A stretch of DNA of 64,000 bases, from assembly GCF_006980715.1 (NCBI RefSeq), contig NZ_SBHN01000003.1, positions 62,001 through 126,000 of the forward strand, written 5' to 3'. The position numbers and the translations under genes are program-made. How positions within the stretch are numbered: the stretch's first letter is position 1; each line of letters opens with the position of its first letter. Source of the stretch: Telmatospirillum sp. J64-1. Lineage in GTDB: Bacteria; Pseudomonadota; Alphaproteobacteria; Rhodospirillales; Magnetospirillaceae. The notes under the pieces are model-generated. The model was given only the letters and a program-made list of their open reading frames with translations, was not told the origin of the DNA and did no database searches. Below are positions 59,577 to 64,000 of this stretch, one piece after another.

Positions 59577-60233
59577 TCAACTCCCAGTTTTGACCCAAGG
59601 TGCCAACGATGCCCTAGGGCTTTGAACTGAATGGCTTTTTAGAACTGAATCATTGTGCTGAAACCATTTCGCCAATTCGAATAGGGTGTTGATCCAGACC
59701 AGATAAACCCTCCTGGCAGCCTGAATTTCTTCGGGTGTATCGATCCATACGATGTCTGTCCGCACTGGCCACTTCTTGGAAACCGTCCGGTCCCACGTTG
59801 GCACGCCGATCCGCTGGCCATCGACAAAGCCCCATGATCGGGAGGCGGGGGCACACCAGCCAGAATAGAATTCCATCCACCCCTCGAGCGGCACCGCCCT
59901 GGTGCGGGCATTGATCATGCAGTCAGGGCGCGTGCCCGCCAGAGCATGCTGACGAACCAATCCGCGTACCGCACCGGGCAAGGCATCAACCACTTGGGAA
60001 GCCAGTGCAGCATCAGGATGCACGTCATAACCTCCAGCACCGCCATCGATGCGAGTACCGAGAATGCCGATCCGTTCCAGGGCTACCACACCGTCACAGC
60101 TCGACTCATAAACCTGCATTCCGGAAGCACGCCGTTCCAGTTTGTCGAGGTTGCCCGAACCACCAGCCTTCTGCTTGGCAAGCGCCCAATGAAGGAAATC
60201 CTCAACATCAATATTTTTCCGAGCCACGCCCAT
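59577..60233 (-). CDS. Hypothetical phage protein in the position of a late antiterminator
   Basis: 218 residues with no domain I can name. Visible pieces: MGVARKNIDVEDFLHWALAKQKAGG, WGFVDGQRIGVPTWDRTVSKKWPVRTDIVWIDTPEEIQAARR and LVWINTLFELAKWF. It is the last gene before the two tandem terminators and the packaging genes, where lambda and many relatives keep Q. By position it is the best candidate for a late-gene activator or antiterminator; no sequence match supports this. Confidence 0.6.
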   Translation of the reverse strand: MGVARKNIDVEDFLHWALAKQKAGGSGNLDKLERRASGMQVYESSCDGVVALERIGILGTRIDGGAGGYDVHPDAALASQVVDALPGAVRGLVRQHALAGTRPDCMINARTRAVPLEGWMEFYSGWCAPASRSWGFVDGQRIGVPTWDRTVSKKWPVRTDIVWIDTPEEIQAARRVYLVWINTLFELAKWFQHNDSVLKSHSVQSPRASLAPWVKTGS

Positions 60234-60238
60234 CCCCC

Positions 60239-61204
60239 TTATGCTGCCCGGTCGAGCTTGAACTCGGCCAGGATTTCAGGCGGAACCCAGCAATCCGGCT
60301 GATCAGGTTCGGGCCCCCATTGCCCCAGCCACCTCCCTTTGCCGAGCCACCCCTCGATCCGCTTGCGCCAATCGGGGCCGACCGGAACCGGCTCCTCCGG
60401 ACTTGCGCGGCGGTCTGCTTCGCTTTCGACAACCCTGTCGAGATAGGCCCAGGGATTGCGGATCTTTTCCCCTTTCTGCTCGGCCGCATCGAAGGCCCTG
60501 ACGACCAGAGCCTCCAAATCCTCCGGAGAAAAGCCAGCCTTCAACCAACGCATGACCTCGGCCAACCCCTGTTTCGAGGCACTGGCCAGCTTGGCCTCGC
60601 CATCGATCCCGGCCAGCCTCCAGACCACGCGACGAACACGATCAATCGGCAATTCGCCGCCATCCTGGGCCGGGATGGGGGGGATTATAGGGGGGGATGA
60701 TGGAGGGTGCAGGGAGGAAGAAGGGGGGGCACAAGGGGGGGAAGGATCCTGCGTTTCATCGCGTTTCATCTGCGTTTCATGAAACGCATGTAACGGTGAT
60801 GGAACGCTTGAAACGTTACACTGCGTTTCATCCAGTTTCATCGGGGATTTCGCCGCTTCATGCTGCCTGCCCTGGCGGTGCTTCTGAACACGGGCGGTGG
60901 ACGAAGTCTTGTCCATCTGCCGCCGATCCCAGGCGGCAAGATGCCCATCCTCTCCGATCATGTCCTTACGGCGCATGGCCTCAATTACCGCCTGGATTTG
61001 CTCTTCATCCACGTCCAAGACGGCGGCGATCACTTCCGGGTCGGCACCGGAGACATCGCCGCGCACGGCAGCCTGAGACGCATGATCGAGCAATATCCAC
61101 CAGCATGCGACCGCAACGGGACGCGGCACACCTGCCTTGCGGGCAATGACGGCAAGCTTCGGATCTGTCGGCGCTCCATGCCAGGAGCGGAACCAATCAG
61201 CCAT
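60239..61204 (-). CDS. Replication initiation protein-like, with origin repeats inside the gene
   Basis: 321 residues. The N-terminal part opens MADWFRSWHGAPTDPKLAVIARKAGVPRPVAVACWWILLDHASQ, a pattern of phage replication proteins with a winged-helix type domain; a Pro/Ser-rich linker (about 150-172) follows and the C-terminal part is helical (AEVMRWLKAGFSPEDLEALVVRAFDAAEQKGEKIRNPWAYLDRVV), similar to DnaD/DnaT-like helicase-loader domains. It lies directly upstream of the tandem gene order toward the late region and next to the dnaB-type gene, as O/P in lambda. Iterons at 60751-60841 lie inside the coding sequence. Confidence 0.72.
   Translation of the reverse strand: MADWFRSWHGAPTDPKLAVIARKAGVPRPVAVACWWILLDHASQAAVRGDVSGADPEVIAAVLDVDEEQIQAVIEAMRRKDMIGEDGHLAAWDRRQMDKTSSTARVQKHRQGRQHEAAKSPMKLDETQCNVSSVPSPLHAFHETQMKRDETQDPSPPCAPPSSSLHPPSSPPIIPPIPAQDGGELPIDRVRRVVWRLAGIDGEAKLASASKQGLAEVMRWLKAGFSPEDLEALVVRAFDAAEQKGEKIRNPWAYLDRVVESEADRRASPEEPVPVGPDWRKRIEGWLGKGRWLGQWGPEPDQPDCWVPPEILAEFKLDRAA
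60671..60745 (+). repeat. G-rich homopurine tract beside the iterons
   Basis: The plus strand contains several runs of seven to eight G separated by short purine stretches. On the minus strand it encodes the Pro/Ser-rich linker of the replication protein. Several G-runs within 75 bp make G-quadruplex formation plausible. Confidence 0.6.
60751..60841 (+). repeat. Iteron cluster, probable phage replication origin
   Basis: Direct copies of GCGTTTCAT at 60751, 60761 and 60772, spaced 10 to 11 bp (one helical turn), a further copy at 60823, partial copies at 60834, and inverted copies around 60779-60789 and 60799-60818. The cluster is inside the replication gene, as the lambda origin is inside gene O. 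Confidence 0.72.
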
Positions 61205-61205
61205 C

Positions 61206-62618
61206 TCACCCTCCCTCTAACTCGCGGAACCTGGTGAAGGGCGCATCATAGGCCAGGCGTACGGTACCGACTGGGCCTTGGCGCTGCTTCGCCACGATCA
61301 CTTCGCCGGTGTTCCACACTTCATCGCAGCGCGACTGCCATGCGGCGTACCGGTCATTGTATTTTTCGTCGCTCTCTCCGGACCGACGGCTCGGCTCGGA
61401 GCGCTCCAGATAGTACTGCTCGCGAAACACGAACATGACGACGTCTGCGTCCTGTTCGATGGACCCGGAATCGCGAAGGTCCGAAAGCATCGGCCTCTTG
61501 TCCTCGCGCGCCTCAACGGCACGCGAAAGCTGGGATAAAACCAGCACGGGCACGTTCAAATCCTTGGCTAGGCCTTTCAGCCCCTTGGTGATCTCGGCCA
61601 CCTCTACGGCCTTGTTGCCGTTACGCTCGACAGCTTCGATCAAGCCCAGGTAATCAATGACGATCAGCTTGACGCCCCTCTGGCGGACCATGCGCCGGGC
61701 GGCAGCACGGATCGCGGGCACCGTCAGCCCCGCGCGGTCATCGACACAGATGGGCAATTCCCGCAGCGCATCCTGCGCGGCAACCAAGCGGGCCATTTCG
61801 TCGGAGGATATCTCGCCGCGCAGCGCGCGGATCAGCGGCACGCGGGCCTGGGCCGAGACGATGCGCCCAGCCACCTGCCCGCCGGACATCTCCAGCGAAA
61901 ACAGCCCCACGGGGTGGCCCGCCGCCGCGCTGTTCCAGGCAATGCAGGTGGCCAGCGCCGTCTTGCCCATCGATGGGCGCCCGGCCAGGATGATTAAGTC
62001 GGTCTCGCGCAGGCCGCCGATCTGGCGGTCGAGCGAGGGCAGGCCGGTCGAAATCCCGATCACGCCATCGCCGCGCTTATAGGCCGCCTCCCACTGCATC
62101 AACGCATCGCGCCCGCAATCGCCAAAGCCGCGCAGCTCGCCTGCGCCGCTCCCGGCAGCGGCCAGATCGAACAATGCGGCTTCGTGGCGCTCGTGCAGCT
62201 CGCGCGCCGAGCCATCGACGCGATAGCCATAGGCCTCGCTCTCGGTGCTGCGGCAAATCTCGATCAATTGGCGGCGATGCCACAGATCGACCAGGTGGGC
62301 GGCCTGCTCGGCCACGGTTGCGGCGCGTAGCACCGGCACGGCGCCGACGAGCTGCGCCAGATAATCCTTGCCGCCCAAGGCCTCCAACCCGCCCACTGTC
62401 TCGAAATGCCGCGACAGCACGACGACACTAGCCGGCTTGCCCCCCTGCCACAGATGCAAGGCGGCGGCGTAGATATCGGCATGGGCGGGATCCGCGAAAT
62501 GCTCGGCGCGCAGGATATCAACCACCGCATCCATTAGATCAGGCTTGCTCAACAGCGCGCCTAGCACGGCCTGTTCGGCGGCATAGGAATGCGGCGGGAC
62601 GGACCTGTCATAACTCAT
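61206..62618 (-). CDS. Replicative DNA helicase (DnaB family)
   Basis: 470 residues, full length. N-terminal domain: PPHSYAAEQAVLGALLSKPDLMDAVVDIL. RecA-like core: Walker A LAGRPSMGKTALA, SLEMSGGQVAGRIVSAQARV, Walker B KLIVIDYLGLIEAV, the VLSQLSRAVEAREDKRPMLSDLRDSGSIEQDADVVMFVFRE block and a C-terminal arginine-finger region. The phage provides its own helicase, loaded at the origin in the neighbouring gene. It ends 1 nt before the replication gene begins, so the two are coupled. Confidence 0.95.
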   Translation of the reverse strand: MSYDRSVPPHSYAAEQAVLGALLSKPDLMDAVVDILRAEHFADPAHADIYAAALHLWQGGKPASVVVLSRHFETVGGLEALGGKDYLAQLVGAVPVLRAATVAEQAAHLVDLWHRRQLIEICRSTESEAYGYRVDGSARELHERHEAALFDLAAAGSGAGELRGFGDCGRDALMQWEAAYKRGDGVIGISTGLPSLDRQIGGLRETDLIILAGRPSMGKTALATCIAWNSAAAGHPVGLFSLEMSGGQVAGRIVSAQARVPLIRALRGEISSDEMARLVAAQDALRELPICVDDRAGLTVPAIRAAARRMVRQRGVKLIVIDYLGLIEAVERNGNKAVEVAEITKGLKGLAKDLNVPVLVLSQLSRAVEAREDKRPMLSDLRDSGSIEQDADVVMFVFREQYYLERSEPSRRSGESDEKYNDRYAAWQSRCDEVWNTGEVIVAKQRQGPVGTVRLAYDAPFTRFRELEGG

Positions 62619-62701
62619 GATTGTCTACTCCCAAGATAGGGAGTTATTGGCGTGGCGCCGTTTCGTCTAAGGGGCTTTCTTTTCCCAACAAGAGACCAGC
62701 C

Positions 62702-63232
62702 ATGACAGCCCTTCTTCCAACGGAAAACCCTCAACAGAAACAGACGGAGAGCTTTGCAAGAGCCGTAGAAGAGCTTTTCACCCGGGCCTTTCAGATCGCG
62801 AAAGGCGCGGTTCTTGGTCTTGGCGCCCTCATCCTGGCGGCCCTTAATGGGTTGAGCAATGTGAGCGATTCGCAAGGCTTCGCCATTTTCTTTCTCGCCA
62901 CGATCCAGATCGCTGCTCAATGCCTTGCGGCGTCCTTGATCACCATGGGTTTTGCCATCGTGATAAGACCCTGGATGTTGAATATGATTAGGAAGGAATG
63001 GCCCTCTCCTAATAAAATAATGAAAGTCTGTGTGATAGCGCTGGTTGCGCTCGTTACCACCATTACCGCCGCACCGCTTTATATCCCGATTTACGCCTTC
63101 AGAGCCGTCCTCCTGAATTTTGAGGGCATCACGACAGACACCATCTGTTCCATTCCCGCCTCGGGAACAAATGCCTCTGCCGCCTCCAGCTATGCGGAAA
63201 AGTGCCCACAGCCACCCGAAGAGCAGCCCTAA
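62702..63232 (+). CDS. Three-helix membrane protein encoded against the prophage operon
   Basis: 176 residues from the ATG at 62702 (MTALLPTENPQQKQTESFAR). Three hydrophobic helices (GAVLGLGALILAALNGLSNV, AIFFLATIQIAAQCLAASLITMGFAIVI, VCVIALVALVTTITAAPLYIPIYAFRAVLL) and a soluble tail. No family is recognised. It is on the plus strand between minus-strand genes and has lower GC than its surroundings, as expected of a moron. A minus-strand frame starting at 63256 overlaps it and appears to have been cut short by its insertion. Confidence 0.66.
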   Translation: MTALLPTENPQQKQTESFARAVEELFTRAFQIAKGAVLGLGALILAALNGLSNVSDSQGFAIFFLATIQIAAQCLAASLITMGFAIVIRPWMLNMIRKEWPSPNKIMKVCVIALVALVTTITAAPLYIPIYAFRAVLLNFEGITTDTICSIPASGTNASAASSYAEKCPQPPEEQP

Positions 63233-63252
63233 GGCACAGACATAGACGACGT

Positions 63253-63492
63253 TCATGCCGCACCCGCCCGGCGATGTGTCTCATAAGCCCAGCCCCGCAG
63301 CCGCCCCGCACCGCGCATTGATGCCAGCGCCAGGAGATTGGCCGCAGCCCCCAGCCTCCAGGTTAAGATGGCACCCCCCGTCAACACCGCCGCCGCGACC
63401 GCGAATGCCATTCGCGCCACGACCCGTCGGAGACGGGCGTCAGGGCGCGGCACACGCGCCAGCGCGGCCGCCACTTCCGGCAAATGCCACAT
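63253..63492 (-). CDS. Small membrane-associated phage protein
   Basis: 79 residues: a short amphipathic N-terminus (MWHLPEVAAALARVPRPDARLRRV), one to two hydrophobic helices (MAFAVAAAVLTGGAILTWRLGAAANLLALASM) and a basic tail. It lies 2 nt after the next upstream gene's stop and its own end overlaps an ATG (ATGA at 63253-63256). Function unknown. Confidence 0.6.
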   Translation of the reverse strand: MWHLPEVAAALARVPRPDARLRRVVARMAFAVAAAVLTGGAILTWRLGAAANLLALASMRGAGRLRGWAYETHRRAGAA

Positions 63493-63494
63493 GA

Positions 63495-63722
63495 TCAGTT
63501 TTCCCTTCGGAACAGGATCAGCTCGCGCTCCTGCACGGCCTTGGCCATGCTCTGGCCCTCATGCCAGGAGGCGCAAAGGTCGGCCTCGACAACCGCGTCA
63601 AAGGGGCAGATCAGTGATCCACGTTTGAAATCGGCTATTCCCGCGAACCGGGCCTCAATCCGGGCGATAACCGGGACCTCCGCAGTCCGAGCCGCCTTGA
63701 CATGAACTATGGCCTCACTCAT
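63495..63722 (-). CDS. Small hypothetical phage protein
   Basis: 75 residues (MSEAIVHVKAARTAEVPVIA, then GSLICPFDAVVEADLCASWHEGQSMAKAVQ). Mixed alpha/beta with two cysteines, no named domain. It overlaps the upstream gene end by 4 nt (ATGA) and precedes the small membrane protein by 2 nt, so these small genes form one operon. Confidence 0.6.
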   Translation of the reverse strand: MSEAIVHVKAARTAEVPVIARIEARFAGIADFKRGSLICPFDAVVEADLCASWHEGQSMAKAVQERELILFRREN

Positions 63723-63934
63723 AGCAGCGCCCCCTGCTTGGGCAGGGCTCCGGGCGTGGGGACGACACGCTCACGCACAGGCAAGAGCGCATCCCTGGCG
63801 GCGAAGAAATCCGGCCAAAGATGCTCCCGGCAGCGCCAGCGATAGGTGCCATCCGTCTGCTTAAGGCCATGGCCGCCAAACTGGCCGCAACCGGCAATCT
63901 CGCAGGAATGGTCAGACGGCGGTGACGTCGGCAT
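63719..63934 (-). CDS. Small cysteine-rich phage protein, zinc-finger-like
   Basis: 71 residues from the ATG at 63934 (MPTSPPSDHSCEIAGCGQFGGHGLKQ), behind GAGGAAATACTC. It has HSCEIAGCG and YRWRCREHLW, a C/C...C/H set suggesting zinc binding. It overlaps the next gene by 4 nt. Role unknown. Confidence 0.6.
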   Translation of the reverse strand: MPTSPPSDHSCEIAGCGQFGGHGLKQTDGTYRWRCREHLWPDFFAARDALLPVRERVVPTPGALPKQGALL

Positions 63935-64000
63935 GAGTATTTCCTCGCAATTCCGCCTGGGCAATCAGCCGCAAGGCATTGCTCCGAACCACATCCGGGT
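63912..64000 (-). CDS. C-terminal end of a further small phage gene (partial)
   Basis: An open frame from the window edge ends at 63912 with DVVRSNALRLIAQAELRGNTHADVTAV; it overlaps the next start by 23 nt. Only 28 residues are visible, so this is tentative. Confidence 0.35.
   Translation of the reverse strand, partial: PDVVRSNALRLIAQAELRGNTHADVTAV

Larger units (their letters stand above)
33931..64000. mobile_element. Lambda-like siphovirus prophage (left end to window edge)
   Basis: The element starts at the broken tRNA-Lys and runs past the right edge. Gene order on the minus strand, read right to left, is helicase, replication gene, putative late regulator, tandem terminators, small and large terminase, gpW, portal, protease/scaffold, decoration, capsid, head-tail joining, tail tube, chaperone with frameshift, tape measure, tail tip, tail fibre, lysis. 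That is the lambda order with a long-tail module. Accessory genes lie next to the attachment site and within the late operon. No integrase, excisionase or CI-like repressor is visible, so those functions should be at the other end. All structural frames are open, which suggests it may still be functional. Confidence 0.93.

Overview
The window is high-GC DNA from an alphaproteobacterium, most likely of the Rhodospirillales type. This is inferred from a TctCBA transporter cluster, a glnB-glnA pair behind a sigma-54-like promoter, a single-cysteine L36 ribosomal protein, glcDEF and a Pat-type acetyltransferase. The species cannot be named from sequence alone. The window has two parts: host chromosome (1 to about 33,930) and the left, late-gene side of a lambda-like siphovirus prophage (about 33,931 to the end, continuing past it).

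Host part. A truncated BenE-type transporter and an AraC regulator open the window. Then comes a catabolic block (1,503-11,071): a TetR repressor divergent from tctC-tctB-tctA, a TIM-barrel isomerase/epimerase and an enolase-superfamily enzyme, followed by a second unit of Gfo/Idh/MocA dehydrogenase, DUF993 protein and another TIM-barrel isomerase. An almost identical palindrome lies in the tetR-tctC gap and in front of the dehydrogenase, so one TetR repressor probably controls uptake and catabolism of a still unidentified carboxylated or sugar-like substrate. Next are a TPR lipoprotein, glycolate oxidase glcDEF, L36, a Pat acetyltransferase that has lost the synthetase histidine, a hybrid histidine kinase with a LOV-like PAS lacking the photoactive cysteine, and two LuxR-type regulators with degenerate receiver domains. 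tRNA-His, an aminotransferase, glnB-glnA, a PepSY-like protein, a chemoreceptor, a DUF421 protein, a DUF1772 protein, an SLC13 transporter and a PhnA/YjdM protein complete this part.

Prophage. The 3' half of a tRNA-Lys(CTT), cut at the anticodon loop, marks the attachment site at 33,931-33,976. Inside are accessory genes (a RES-domain protein, a repressor-like gene with paired operators, small hypotheticals) and then, on the minus strand, lysis, tail fibre, tail, tape measure, frameshifted tail-assembly chaperone, tail tube, head joining, capsid, decoration, protease/scaffold, portal, gpW and terminase genes. Behind these are a gene in the position of a late antiterminator, a replication gene carrying iterons, and a DnaB helicase. 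A superinfection-immunity-like protein and a three-helix membrane protein are encoded against the flow as morons. No integrase or lysogeny repressor of the CI type is in view; they and the intact tRNA-Lys should lie to the right of the window.

Novelty is most likely in three places: the TetR-controlled TctCBA/enolase/DUF993 catabolic regulon, the set of degenerate sensory proteins (LOV-like kinase plus two receiver-defective LuxR regulators), and the prophage features (RES and immunity morons, iterons inside the replication gene, intrinsic terminators inside the late operon).
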